64,000 nt of DNA from positions 682,001 to 746,000 of the forward strand of contig NZ_CP015961.1 in NCBI RefSeq assembly GCF_001659785.1, in the 5' to 3' direction. The notes under the pieces are model-generated. The model saw only the letters and a list, made by a program, of their open reading frames with translations, did not search any database and was not told the DNA's origin. Of this stretch, positions 55,893 through 64,000 are shown in pieces. This stretch comes from Dietzia timorensis (lineage in GTDB: Bacteria; Actinomycetota; Actinomycetes; Mycobacteriales; Mycobacteriaceae). Each line of letters opens with the position of its first letter. The first letter of the stretch is position 1. Both the position numbers and the translations under genes were made by a program.

Positions 55893-55910
55893 GATGAAGG
55901 AGCCTTCATC
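55893..55910. promoter_or_regulatory. Inverted repeat upstream of the two-component operon
   Basis: GATGAAGG and CCTTCATC form a perfect 8-bp inverted repeat with a 2-bp centre, 91 bp upstream of the acidic-protein start. It may be the response regulator's own operator, or a short hairpin. Confidence 0.4.
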
Positions 55911-55934
55911 TTACGGTCGCTGCCGCGCGCGCGG

Positions 55935-56798
55935 TTACTTTTCCTGTGCGAGAACGATGTTGCCGAGCACGGGGGCGTTGTCGCGCTCTACGGAATCTGC
56001 GGTGGCGACGAAGCCGTTCTCGGTCCGCCACGCGCGCACCCGCAGCGTCTCGCCGGGGAAGAGGATGCCGGCGAAGCTCACGCCGTACTGGGAGATCCCG
56101 GCTACGTCGCCGTCATACAGTGAGTCCACCAACGCGCGAAGGACCAGCCCGTATGAACCCAGACCGTGCATGATCGGGCGATCGAAACCAGCCCTTCGGG
56201 CGAACTCCGGATCCGAGTGCAGTGGGTTGCGGTCGCCACAGAGACGGTAGAGAAGTGCCTGGTTGGGTGCGGTCGGCACCTCGATCTCGTGGTCGGGCGC
56301 GCGATCGGGGTAGGCGACCTTCTCCGAGGTGCCGCGTTCGCCGCCGAAGCCGCCCTCGTCGCGGGCGAAGATCGACGAGCGGGCGCGCCACAGCTCGGTG
56401 CCGTCCTCGGCCGTCGTCGTCGATTCCTGGACGATGACGGCGGCCTTCCCCTTGTCCTGGAGGTCCGCGATCTTCGTGCGGGTCGTTGCGGTGCCGGATG
56501 CGGGGATCGGTCCGAGGGGGAACACGTGCTGAGCGCCGTGCACCACCTTCGCAAGGTCGATCTCGACCCCGGGGAACGAGACCTTCGGCGCCTCCGTGAC
56601 GTGCATCGTCGCGGCGACCGTCGCGAACGACGGCAGCACCAGCGGCGAGCGGTCGTCGATGTAGCGCAGACCCGTTGTGTCGAGCGGATCACGCGCGGCG
56701 CCGACCGCGAGATTGTAGAGCGCCACGTCGGAGGCATCCCACGAGAATGTCTGCGCGGGGAGCTCGGCGCCGAGAGCGATTTCCGGATCGATGGGCAT
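55935..56798 (-). CDS. chsH3: Steroid enoyl-CoA hydratase, MaoC family (ChsH3-like)
   Basis: R-specific type hydratase acting on an early side-chain enoyl-CoA in sterol degradation. Double hot-dog fold of 287 residues: N-terminal half with DVALYNLAVGAA, C-terminal half with hydratase-2 motif LYRLCGDRNPLHSDP (Asp-x4-His) and GFDRPIMHGLGSYG. It corresponds to M. tuberculosis Rv3538 by length and by its place next to kstD on the same strand. AAAGAGG precedes ATG 56798. It is co-transcribed with kstD (45-bp gap). Confidence 0.87.
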   Translation of the reverse strand: MPIDPEIALGAELPAQTFSWDASDVALYNLAVGAARDPLDTTGLRYIDDRSPLVLPSFATVAATMHVTEAPKVSFPGVEIDLAKVVHGAQHVFPLGPIPASGTATTRTKIADLQDKGKAAVIVQESTTTAEDGTELWRARSSIFARDEGGFGGERGTSEKVAYPDRAPDHEIEVPTAPNQALLYRLCGDRNPLHSDPEFARRAGFDRPIMHGLGSYGLVLRALVDSLYDGDVAGISQYGVSFAGILFPGETLRVRAWRTENGFVATADSVERDNAPVLGNIVLAQEK

Positions 56799-56843
56799 GG
56801 GGCCTCTTTCGCTGTGTCGTAAAAGCGGAGTCTGCTGTGGTAT

Positions 56844-58526
56844 CTACTGCGCGACGCGGGCTGCGATGTGCTCGGCGGCGAGCGCGCCGAACACGACCGA
56901 TGGGCCGATCGTCGCGCCGGGGCCGGCATAGGTGTGTCCCATGACCGGGGACGAACAGTTGCCCGCAGCGTAGAGACCCTCGATCGCTGAGCCGTCCTCG
57001 CGGAGCGCCTGCGCGTCCGCGTTGGTCGTGATGCCGCCCTTGGTGCCGAGGTCGCCCGGAACCATCTTGACGGCGTAGAACGGCGCCTTGCCGAGTTCCC
57101 CGAGCGCGGGGTTGGGCTTGTTCGAGACATCGCCGTAATAGTGGTCGTAACCGGACTTGCCGCGGCCGAAGTCCTCGTCGACGCCGGCGCGGGCGAAGCC
57201 ATTGAAGCGTTCGATGGTAGCGGTCAGCTGCTCGGCGGGGACCTCCATTTTCTCGGCGAGGCCTTCGATCGTGTCGGCGGAGACGATGATCCCGTTCTTG
57301 AACCAGCGCCCCGGAAGCGGCTGGCGCGGGGCGTTGCCGGCGAACATGTAGCGGTCGCGGACGCGCTGGTCGAGGACGAGCCACGCGGGTACGTTCTCGC
57401 CCGGACCGGAGCCTTGCCCGAATTCGCCTCCGTACATGTGGTGCACGGCTTCCACGTAGGGGAGAGATTCATTCATGAACCGCTCGCCGCGGGTGTTGAC
57501 CATGATCGTGCCGGGCAGCGAACGTTCCGATAGCGCGAACCAGGGGGTTCCCTTGAGCGGGATCGTCGGGCCCCACCACGCGTCCTCCATGAAATCGACT
57601 CCCGCGCCGATCCGCTGTGCCGCCTCGATAGCGTCGCCAGTGTTCGCGGCCGCGCCGACCGTCCACTTGGTGGTGATCGGTTCGCGCTGGTACTTCTTGC
57701 GCATCTCCTCGTTGTGCTCGAAACCGCCTGCGGTGAGAATGACCCCGTGACGGGCGCGAATCGTCTCCCGCTCGCCCGAGCGCTCGACGACGACACCGGT
57801 GACGCGCGTGTCGGAGCCCTCGCCCTCGGTGGCGAGATCGACGAGCGGGGTCTCGAGCCACAACGGGATCTTGTGGTCGAACAGTCCCTGTCCGAGTGCC
57901 GCCATGAGCGCCTGCCCGCGCACGACCATCCGCTTGCGCGCGACCTGGTAGGCGAGATAGCGGGTGCCCACCTTGACTGCGCGCAGCGGTCCTTCGGCGG
58001 AGCGCAAGAGCATGTTGAGCCGTTTGTAGTCGGCCTGAGTGAGAACGAAGTTGCGCGGCGTCTTGGTGTAGTCGGGCTCGAGAAGCTTGCGATTATCGCC
58101 CATCGAGTTGAGGTCGAAGGGCTTCGGCTCCACCGAGCGCCCACTGAGCCGCCCGCCCGGCGCCTCGGGGTAGTAGTCCGAGTAGTTCTTCACCCATTCC
58201 ATCCGCAGAGGCGTGCGCTCGAGTAGGAAATCCAGAATGCGCGGTCCGTGGTCGAGATAGGCGTCGATCCGGTCGAGTGACACGCCGGAGATGATCGACG
58301 TGAGGTACTGGCGCGCCGCGGTCGGATTGTCGCGCACGCCGTCGCGCACTAGCACCGAGTTATTCGGAATCCACACGCCGCCGCCTGACCGTGCGGTGGA
58401 ACCGCCGAAGTGCGGCGCCTTTTCTATGAGAACCACGGACAGTCCCTTGGCCTGCGCCGCGAGGGCGGCGGCCACGCCGCCCGCGCCGCTGCCCACCACG
58501 ACCACATCGAATTCGCTCTGCGTCAT
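56844..58526 (-). CDS. kstD: 3-ketosteroid-delta1-dehydrogenase
   Basis: FAD enzyme introducing the C1-C2 double bond in ring A, which leads to ring opening. FAD-binding VVVGSGAGGVAAALAA at the N-terminus and GPGATIGPSVVFGALAAEHI at the C-terminus are diagnostic. The substrate region includes GGVWIPNNSVLVRDG and YAGPGATIGP. The protein has 560 residues from ATG 58526. A KstR box lies two bases upstream of the start, so repression is direct. With chsH3 it mirrors M. tuberculosis Rv3537-Rv3538. Confidence 0.95.
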   Translation of the reverse strand: MTQSEFDVVVVGSGAGGVAAALAAQAKGLSVVLIEKAPHFGGSTARSGGGVWIPNNSVLVRDGVRDNPTAARQYLTSIISGVSLDRIDAYLDHGPRILDFLLERTPLRMEWVKNYSDYYPEAPGGRLSGRSVEPKPFDLNSMGDNRKLLEPDYTKTPRNFVLTQADYKRLNMLLRSAEGPLRAVKVGTRYLAYQVARKRMVVRGQALMAALGQGLFDHKIPLWLETPLVDLATEGEGSDTRVTGVVVERSGERETIRARHGVILTAGGFEHNEEMRKKYQREPITTKWTVGAAANTGDAIEAAQRIGAGVDFMEDAWWGPTIPLKGTPWFALSERSLPGTIMVNTRGERFMNESLPYVEAVHHMYGGEFGQGSGPGENVPAWLVLDQRVRDRYMFAGNAPRQPLPGRWFKNGIIVSADTIEGLAEKMEVPAEQLTATIERFNGFARAGVDEDFGRGKSGYDHYYGDVSNKPNPALGELGKAPFYAVKMVPGDLGTKGGITTNADAQALREDGSAIEGLYAAGNCSSPVMGHTYAGPGATIGPSVVFGALAAEHIAARVAQ

Positions 58527-58527
58527 G

Positions 58528-58541
58528 TAGAACACGTTATA
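58528..58541. promoter_or_regulatory. KstR box at the kstD start
   Basis: TAGAACACGTTATA fits TNNAACNNGTTNNA, immediately next to the kstD ATG, where it would overlap the transcription start. Confidence 0.85.
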
Positions 58542-58617
58542 GAAATGGGCGAACAACCGCTAGCGATTTCGGCGGTATTCCCTGCGCTCCCTTGCTTGGA
58601 GTGCGAAAGCCGCTATT

Positions 58618-58631
58618 TAGAACGTGTTTCA
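58618..58631. promoter_or_regulatory. Second KstR box between kstD and the IclR gene
   Basis: TAGAACGTGTTTCA fits the KstR consensus, 92 bp upstream of kstD and 113 bp upstream of the IclR regulator, so it may serve either direction. Confidence 0.82.
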
Positions 58632-58743
58632 GAAATGTTAACTACCTCCGTCTGTGGGGGCGACGGCACCCAATTCGTGCATTAGGGGCGTTAAAAGGGG
58701 AAGAGCCCACTTATTTCGATGACGTAGGTGGCACTATATTCAC

Positions 58744-59526
58744 ATGACCGAAGCGGCAGACGGCGAAACCGAACGCGCGAGCGCCATCGACAAGGCGTTC
58801 CGGCTAATACGCGCATTCGATCGAGACGACACGCAGGGAATGGGGGTCAGCGAGCTCGCGCGGCGCGCCCGCCTGCCGAAGTCGACCTCGCATCGGGTGC
58901 TCAGCAGCCTCATTGAGAACGGGGCCGTCCAGCGGGTCGGCGATCGCTACCGCCTCGGACCGCTGTTCTTCGATCGGGGTCCGACGTCATTGAGTACGAC
59001 CCATGAGCTGGTGGCCGAGACTCTCACGCCATTTCTGGCGGCGCTGTTCGAGCGGACACGCTGCACTGTGCACCTGGCGTACCTCGACGGCGCCGATGCC
59101 GTCTACGCGAATAAGTTGTTCTCGGTGACGGGCGTGGCCGCGCCCTCGCGCATCGGCGGGCGCGTGCCCGGGCACTGTACGGGCGTCGGCAAGGCGATGA
59201 TGGCCTACGACGAGAGCGCGATCGACCTCGCCATAAGTAGAGGCCTAGTTCCGTGGTCGGAATTCTCCGTCACCGACCCCGCCGCCCTGCGCGCCGAGCT
59301 CGCCGTCGTGCGGCAGACCGGGCTCGCCTACGACGTAGAGGAGGCCACCCTCGGGCTCAGCTGTGTCGCCGCGCCCGTGTGGGGCAAGGGGGCGGTGCCC
59401 GGCGCCGCGATGTCTGTGTCCGGTCCCGTCGATTCGTTCCGCCCGCAAGATCACGTGGCGAGCCTGAAGAAAATCTGCGAGAGCGCCACCCGCGCGTTCC
59501 GAAAAGCCCAGCGTACGGAGGAATAG
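58744..59526 (+). CDS. IclR-family transcriptional regulator
   Basis: 260-residue regulator with an N-terminal winged helix (AIDKAFRLIRAF, SELARRARLPKSTSHRVLSSLIENG, about residues 15-75) and an effector domain. The latter has PGHCTGVGKAMMA and GLSCVAAPVWGKGAVPGAAMSVSGP, the conserved IclR ligand pocket. No ribosome-binding site is seen; CACTAT six bases before the ATG could be a leaderless -10. It sits between kstD and hsaEGF, where M. tuberculosis has no regulator. It may control hsaEGF, 107 bp downstream. Confidence 0.9.
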   Translation: MTEAADGETERASAIDKAFRLIRAFDRDDTQGMGVSELARRARLPKSTSHRVLSSLIENGAVQRVGDRYRLGPLFFDRGPTSLSTTHELVAETLTPFLAALFERTRCTVHLAYLDGADAVYANKLFSVTGVAAPSRIGGRVPGHCTGVGKAMMAYDESAIDLAISRGLVPWSEFSVTDPAALRAELAVVRQTGLAYDVEEATLGLSCVAAPVWGKGAVPGAAMSVSGPVDSFRPQDHVASLKKICESATRAFRKAQRTEE

Positions 59527-59632
59527 CGGCCTGCCCGCGCCGCCTCCCGTTCCACTGGATGGATCGCCGGGCGTAGGTTGGCGTCCCGCGCGCAGACAAT
59601 TGGGGTCCGAACAGCGAGCGAAAGGCACCCCG

Positions 59633-60436
59633 ATGAGCGAGCAGAACCTCACCCTCGACGAGGCGCAGATCACCGATCTCGCGCAGTCGTTGTGGGACGC
59701 CGAGACCCGGGCCGAGCCCATCGCGCCGCTCACCGACACACACCCGGGTATGACGCCGGACGATGCGTTCGCCGTGGCGTTGGTGAACATCCGGCGCCGT
59801 ATCGACGCGGGCGCCAAGGTCACCGGACACAAGGTCGGCCTCGCCTCGGAGGCGATGCAGAAAATGATGGGCGTCGGCGAACCCGACTACGGCCACCTTC
59901 TCGACGTCATGGAGTATTCGGAGTCGGTGCCGGTGGACACCTCGAAGCTGTGCCGTCCTCGCGTGGAGCTCGAGGTCGCGTTCATCCTCGGTAAGGACAT
60001 TCCGGCCGAGGGGGTGTCCGACGAGGAGCTGCCCGAGTACATCGAATGGGTTGTGCCCTCGATCGAGCTGATCGACTCGCGGATCGCGGACTGGAAGATC
60101 ACGCTCGCCGACACGATCGCGGACAACGCCTCCTCCTGCGGCTACATCGTCGGGGAGCAGCGGGTGTCGATGTCCGACATCGACGTCGCCTCCATCCGTG
60201 TCGACATGCACAAGAATTCCGAGCACGTCGCGACGGGCAGCTCCGACGCAGTACTCGGCAATCCCCTCAATGCGGTCTCGTGGCTGGCGCGGAAGGTCTC
60301 GAGCTTCGGCGTGCGGCTGCGCGCCGGAGACGTGTTGCTGCCGGGCACGGCGATCCGCGCCGAAGACGTCGCGCCGGGTGACCACGTCCGCGCCGAGTTC
60401 GAAGGGCTCGGCAGCGTCACCCTCGACTTCGTCTAG
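59633..60436 (+). CDS. hsaE: 2-hydroxyhexa-2,4-dienoate hydratase
   Basis: Adds water to 2-hydroxyhexa-2,4-dienoate, the product of HsaD on the cleaved A/B-ring fragment, giving 4-hydroxy-2-oxohexanoate. It has the fumarylacetoacetase/MhpD fold: GHKVGLASEAMQKMMGV, PRVELEVAFILG (metal-binding glutamates), PSIELIDSRIADWK and LGNPLNAVSWLA. The ATG at 59633 with GAAAGG upstream gives 267 residues. First of hsaE-hsaG-hsaF, in the same order as the catechol meta-cleavage set. Confidence 0.92.
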   Translation: MSEQNLTLDEAQITDLAQSLWDAETRAEPIAPLTDTHPGMTPDDAFAVALVNIRRRIDAGAKVTGHKVGLASEAMQKMMGVGEPDYGHLLDVMEYSESVPVDTSKLCRPRVELEVAFILGKDIPAEGVSDEELPEYIEWVVPSIELIDSRIADWKITLADTIADNASSCGYIVGEQRVSMSDIDVASIRVDMHKNSEHVATGSSDAVLGNPLNAVSWLARKVSSFGVRLRAGDVLLPGTAIRAEDVAPGDHVRAEFEGLGSVTLDFV

Positions 60437-60494
60437 TCGGGACCGTCCTTCCCCTCAACATCAATAGATTCTTCCCCGCTAGGAGAAAAGACAT

Positions 60495-61412
60495 ATGAGC
60501 GACTCGCGCATTCTCACCGCCGCGATCGTCGGCTCGGGCAACATCGGTACCGATCTGATGTACAAGCTCGAGCGCAGCGACTACATCGAGCCGAAGTGGA
60601 TGATCGGCATCGACGCCGGATCCGAGGGCATGAAGCGCGCCCGAGACCACGGGCTGACCTGCATGTCGGGAGGCGCGCAGGAGCTTCTCGACTCGATCGC
60701 CGCCGGAGGCGAGGTGCCGGACCTTCTTTTCGAGGCGACGAGCGCCTACGTGCACAAGGAGTTCGCCCCGAAGTACGAGGAGGCCGGCATCATTGCGATC
60801 GACCTCACCCCGGCCGCAGTCGGCCCCGCGGTGATCCCGCCGGCAAACCTCACCGCGCACGTTGATGCCAAGAACACGAACATGGTCACCTGCGGTGGGC
60901 AAGCGACGATCCCGATGGTCCACGCGGTGAGCTCGGTCGTGCCGGTCGAGTACGCCGAGATCGTCGCGTCGGTGTCGTCCGAGTCCGCAGGGCCCGGTAC
61001 GCGCGCGAACATCGACGAGTTCACCCAGACCACGAAGAACGCGATCGAGTCCATCGGCGGGGCACGCAAGGGCAAGGCAATCATCATCCTCAACCCCGCC
61101 GACCCGCCCGTGATCATGCGCGACACGATCTTCTGCTCGATCCCCGAAGACGCCGACCACGACCTGATCTCCACGTCCATTCGCAAGCGGGAGAAGGAGA
61201 TCCAGGAATACGTGCCCGGCTACCGGCTACTGCAGGAACCACAGTTCGATCCGCCTTCGGAGACCTCCGGCGGGATGGCGCGTGTCGCGATCTTCGTCGA
61301 GGTCGAAGGCGCCGGGGACTTCCTGCCCGAATACGCAGGAAACCTGGACATCATGACCGCCGCCGCGACGAAAGTCGGCGAAGAGGTCGCCAAGTCGAAG
61401 CTCGGGGTCTAG
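60495..61412 (+). CDS. hsaG: Acylating acetaldehyde/propanal dehydrogenase
   Basis: Oxidises the aldehyde released by HsaF to acyl-CoA (propionyl-CoA in sterol catabolism) with NAD and CoA. Rossmann motif [14 protein letters not shown] at the N-terminus, catalytic C133 ([11 protein letters not shown]), and [14 protein letters not shown] in the dimer region. 305 residues. AGGAG precedes ATG 60495. It channels the aldehyde by forming a complex with HsaF, whose gene starts 9 bp later. Confidence 0.95.
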   Translation: MSDSRILTAAIVGSGNIGTDLMYKLERSDYIEPKWMIGIDAGSEGMKRARDHGLTCMSGGAQELLDSIAAGGEVPDLLFEATSAYVHKEFAPKYEEAGIIAIDLTPAAVGPAVIPPANLTAHVDAKNTNMVTCGGQATIPMVHAVSSVVPVEYAEIVASVSSESAGPGTRANIDEFTQTTKNAIESIGGARKGKAIIILNPADPPVIMRDTIFCSIPEDADHDLISTSIRKREKEIQEYVPGYRLLQEPQFDPPSETSGGMARVAIFVEVEGAGDFLPEYAGNLDIMTAAATKVGEEVAKSKLGV

Positions 61413-61421
61413 GAGGACGCC

Positions 61422-62492
61422 ATGGACACCACAAATCCCATCAACGCCAACGCCCGCGCCTTCTCAGCGGACCTCGACATCCGGATCACCGACTCCTCGC
61501 TGCGCGACGGCTCACATCACAAGCGCCACCAGTTCACCCGCGAGGACATCGTGTCCGTGGTCGGCGCGCTCGATGGCGCCGGCGTGCCGGTCATCGAGGT
61601 GACCCACGGCGACGGACTCGGCGGCGGCTCGTTCAACTACGGCTTCGGCCGGACGAACGAGCAGGAACTCATCAAGGCGGCGGCAGAGACCGCGAAGAAC
61701 GCGAAGATCGCGTTCCTCTCGCTCCCCGGTGTCGGCATCAAGGACGACATACTCGCCGCGCGCGACAACGGTGGCCAGATCTGTCGCATCGCCACGCACT
61801 GCACCGAGGCGGACGTGTCGATCCAGCACTTCGGCTACGCACGCGAGATCGGCCTGGAGACCGTCGGCTTCCTCATGATGAGCCACACCCAGCCGCCCGA
61901 GGTACTCGCGAAGCAGGCCAGGATCATGGCCGACGCCGGCTGCCAGTGTGTGTACATCGTCGACTCGGCCGGTGCGCTCGTCATGGAGCAGGTCTCCGAC
62001 CGTGTGTCCGCGCTGGTCGCCGAGCTCTCCGGCGACGCCCAGGTCGGGTTCCATGGCCATGAGAATCTTGACGTCGGGGTCGGGAATTCCATCATGGCGA
62101 TCCGGGCCGGCGCGCAGCAGATCGACGGCTCGACCCGCCGCTTCGGCGCGGGCGCCGGCAATACGCCCGTAGAGGCGCTCGTCGGCGTGTGCGACAAGCT
62201 CGGGATCACCACCGGGGTCGACTTCTTCAAGATGGCTGACGCCGCCGAAGACGTGGTCGCGCCGATGATGCCGAGCGAGTGCCTCGTCAACCGCGATGCG
62301 ATGATGCTCGGATACGCGGGCTGCTACTCCTCGTTCCTCAAGCATGCACAGCAGCATGCGCGCCGGTACGAGGTTAAGACGGCCGATATCCTGCTGCGCG
62401 CCGGCGAGCGTGGCCTCATCGGCGGGCAGGAGGATCAGCTCATCGACATCGCCCTCGAGCTGCAACGTGAGGGGCGACTGGAAAGCGCGTAA
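61422..62492 (+). CDS. hsaF: 4-hydroxy-2-oxoacid aldolase
   Basis: Class II aldolase splitting 4-hydroxy-2-oxohexanoate to pyruvate and propanal. TIM-barrel HMGL-like domain with metal and substrate residues in [29 protein letters not shown] and the metal-binding [12 protein letters not shown]. The C-terminal DmpG communication domain contacts HsaG ([17 protein letters not shown]). 356 residues, longer than average by about 15 owing to its N-terminus. Coupled to hsaG. Confidence 0.95.
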   Translation: MDTTNPINANARAFSADLDIRITDSSLRDGSHHKRHQFTREDIVSVVGALDGAGVPVIEVTHGDGLGGGSFNYGFGRTNEQELIKAAAETAKNAKIAFLSLPGVGIKDDILAARDNGGQICRIATHCTEADVSIQHFGYAREIGLETVGFLMMSHTQPPEVLAKQARIMADAGCQCVYIVDSAGALVMEQVSDRVSALVAELSGDAQVGFHGHENLDVGVGNSIMAIRAGAQQIDGSTRRFGAGAGNTPVEALVGVCDKLGITTGVDFFKMADAAEDVVAPMMPSECLVNRDAMMLGYAGCYSSFLKHAQQHARRYEVKTADILLRAGERGLIGGQEDQLIDIALELQREGRLESA

Positions 62493-62504
62493 GCCCCGGG
62501 GAGC

Positions 62505-63413
62505 CTAGGCGTCGGGGTTCGGGCCGGCCTTCGTCCCCGATTCGTCGTAGACGTACCAGCCCCTGCCGGTTTTACGGCCCAGGTCGCCGCGCTCCACGAG
62601 CGCGGCGACGCTGCGTGCAGGCGCATCGGCGGGGTCGCCGCTGTCAGCGAAGCGCTGCGAGCGGGAATAGTAGCCGATGTCGATCCCGGTGAGATCCATG
62701 AGTTCGAACGGCCCCATCGGATAGCCGAGCGCGGTACGGCAAGCGAGGTCGATGTCTTCGAACGATGCGTACCCGCCCTCGTACAGTGCCACCGCTTCGG
62801 TGCGGACCGCATCGAGTATGCGGTTGGCGACGAAGCCCGTGATCTCCTTGTCGAGCTGCACCGGCTCCTTGCCTATTCTGCGCACGAAATCGATGGCCGC
62901 CGCCATCGTGTCGTCGGAGGTTTCCGGCCCTCGGATCACCTCGACGCAGCGCATGACAAGCGCCGGGTTGAAGAAGTGGATATTGCAGAAGCGGTCCCGT
63001 GCGTCGAGCCGGGCGGCGATTGCAGAGGGGACGAAGCTCGAAGAATTCGAGGCGAGGATCGCGTCGGCGGGGGCCAGGCGCTCAAGGGTGGCGAACAACT
63101 CGCGCTTGACGTCGAGTTTCTCGATCGCCGCCTCGATGACGAGGTCGACCTCGCACGATTCCTCCTCCAGAACATCGGTGGTACGGAGGCGCGCGAATGC
63201 GGAATCGATCTCGGCGGGCGAGGCCGTGCCCTTGTCGATCTTGCGCTGCATGCGGCTGCGCAGCGACGCCACCGCGCGGTCCAGGGCCTCACCGGAAATA
63301 TCATTGAGTACGACGTCATATCCGGAAAGCGCGCAGACCATGGCGATCTGGGACCCCATGGCGCCCGCGCCGACGACGAGAACCGAGTCGATGCTGCGTT
63401 GGTCGGACATCAT
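62505..63413 (-). CDS. 3-hydroxyacyl-CoA dehydrogenase
   Basis: NAD-dependent beta-oxidation enzyme of the 3-hydroxybutyryl-CoA dehydrogenase type (302 residues). Rossmann motif VVGAGAMGSQIAMVCA, catalytic histidine in NIHFFNPALVM with glutamate in CVEVIRGPETS, and a helical C-terminal domain (GYPMGPFELMDLTGID). Its ATG overlaps the stop of the upstream enoyl-CoA hydratase by 4 bp. The pair could serve fatty, aromatic or sterol-derived acids; the window does not show the rest of the operon. Confidence 0.92.
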   Translation of the reverse strand: MMSDQRSIDSVLVVGAGAMGSQIAMVCALSGYDVVLNDISGEALDRAVASLRSRMQRKIDKGTASPAEIDSAFARLRTTDVLEEESCEVDLVIEAAIEKLDVKRELFATLERLAPADAILASNSSSFVPSAIAARLDARDRFCNIHFFNPALVMRCVEVIRGPETSDDTMAAAIDFVRRIGKEPVQLDKEITGFVANRILDAVRTEAVALYEGGYASFEDIDLACRTALGYPMGPFELMDLTGIDIGYYSRSQRFADSGDPADAPARSVAALVERGDLGRKTGRGWYVYDESGTKAGPNPDA

Positions 63414-64000
63414 TCCCCCTTGAATTCCGGCGTGCGCTTGTCGAGGAAGGCCTCGGTGCCCTCGGCCTTGTCGCTACTTCCGTAGAGGAGTGCTTGGGCG
63501 AGACGCTCGACAACCAGGCCGGTGCCCTGATCGGCGTCGAGGCCGGTGCGCACGACGAGCTTGGCGAGGCGCACGGCGAGTGGCCCCTTGGACAAGATCG
63601 TGCTCGCGGTGGAGCGTGCCGCGGCGAGGAGCTCTTCCGGTTCGACGACCGAGGTGACGAGACCGATGCGCAGAGCCTCGTCGGCGTCCGCGAAACGGCC
63701 GGTGAGGATCATCTCGATGGCGCGCCCGACGCCCACGAGACGGCCGAGGCGCTGGGTGCCGCCGGCTCCGGGCAGCACTCCGAGGGTCGGTTCGGGCAGG
63801 CCGAACTTCGCGCGAGTGGAGGCGATGCGGATATCGCAGGACATGGCGAGCTCGCAGCCGCCGCCGAGGGCGTAACCGTTGACGGCGGCGATAGTGGGCT
63901 TGCCGAACCGTTCGATCGCGTCGTACGTGCGCTGCATGTACGACTCGAGGGCGGAGGCCGGGGTGTAGTTCTGCAGTTGCGTGATGTCGGCGCCGGCCGC
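63410..64000 (-). CDS. Enoyl-CoA hydratase (partial, cut by window edge)
   Basis: The C-terminal 196 residues of a crotonase-fold hydratase; the N-terminus lies beyond 64000. The visible part starts near the conserved AGADITQL and includes the oxyanion/active-site segments GYALGGGCELAMSCDIRIAS and PEPTLGVLPGAGGTQRL, with the catalytic glutamate regions intact. It ends with AFLDKRTPEFKGE. It is upstream of, and coupled to, the 3-hydroxyacyl-CoA dehydrogenase. Confidence 0.92.
   Translation of the reverse strand, partial: AAGADITQLQNYTPASALESYMQRTYDAIERFGKPTIAAVNGYALGGGCELAMSCDIRIASTRAKFGLPEPTLGVLPGAGGTQRLGRLVGVGRAIEMILTGRFADADEALRIGLVTSVVEPEELLAAARSTASTILSKGPLAVRLAKLVVRTGLDADQGTGLVVERLAQALLYGSSDKAEGTEAFLDKRTPEFKGE

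Overview
The window is high-GC, almost fully coding DNA from an actinobacterium of the mycolic-acid order (Mycobacteriales/Corynebacteriales). Two things point there: part of the gene order matches, from memory, the Mycobacterium tuberculosis stretch Rv3598c-Rv3579c (lysS, clpC, mutY, carbonic anhydrase, lpqE, carD, cysS, rlmB), and the second half carries a KstR-type sterol catabolic regulon. Genus and species cannot be fixed from the sequence alone. I found no rRNA, tRNA, CRISPR array, prophage or insertion sequence.

Left part (1-29 kb). A GntR regulator, lysS, a TPM-like/DUF5129 membrane protein, a second GntR regulator, the helicase gene hrpB with an exported DUF5995-like protein, and a striking protein made of 17 tandem 13-residue Asp-rich repeats. 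Then come clpC, a TauE/SafE permease, a two-gene metal-type permease pair (UPF0718/TIGR03943), mutY, a DUF2252 protein with a histone-like tail, carbonic anhydrase, lpqE, carD, an iron-box-controlled methyltransferase, cysS, rlmB, an AMP nucleosidase and an exported protein. Compared with M. tuberculosis, lsr2, disA, radA, ispD and ispF are missing from their usual places.

Middle (28-37 kb). A zinc ABC transporter is split in two: permease and ATPase genes at 28-30 kb, and the His-rich lipoprotein znuA at 33-34 kb with a perfect Zur-like palindrome upstream. Between them lie a GAF/Fis-type regulator and an NDMA-dependent alcohol dehydrogenase. thrC, otsB and kstR follow.

Right part (36.5-64 kb): sterol catabolism. 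Two KstR boxes lie between kstR and a four-gene operon, fadE34 - chsE1::chsE2 - chsH2::chsH1 - ltp2. This operon removes the last side-chain carbons and is equivalent to the M. tuberculosis igr operon plus fadE34, but both heteromeric enzymes are encoded as single fused polypeptides. Further on are a CDF metal exporter, an HSL-type esterase and a FadD sharing a CRP/GlxR-like site, two small hypotheticals, a DUF222-HNH endonuclease, a KstR-box-controlled FadD19-like ligase, a two-component system preceded by a tiny Asp/Trp-rich exported protein, chsH3 and kstD, an IclR regulator, and hsaE-hsaG-hsaF, which finish ring-derived fragments to pyruvate and propionyl-CoA. A beta-oxidation pair (3-hydroxyacyl-CoA dehydrogenase and an enoyl-CoA hydratase cut by the window edge) closes the window.
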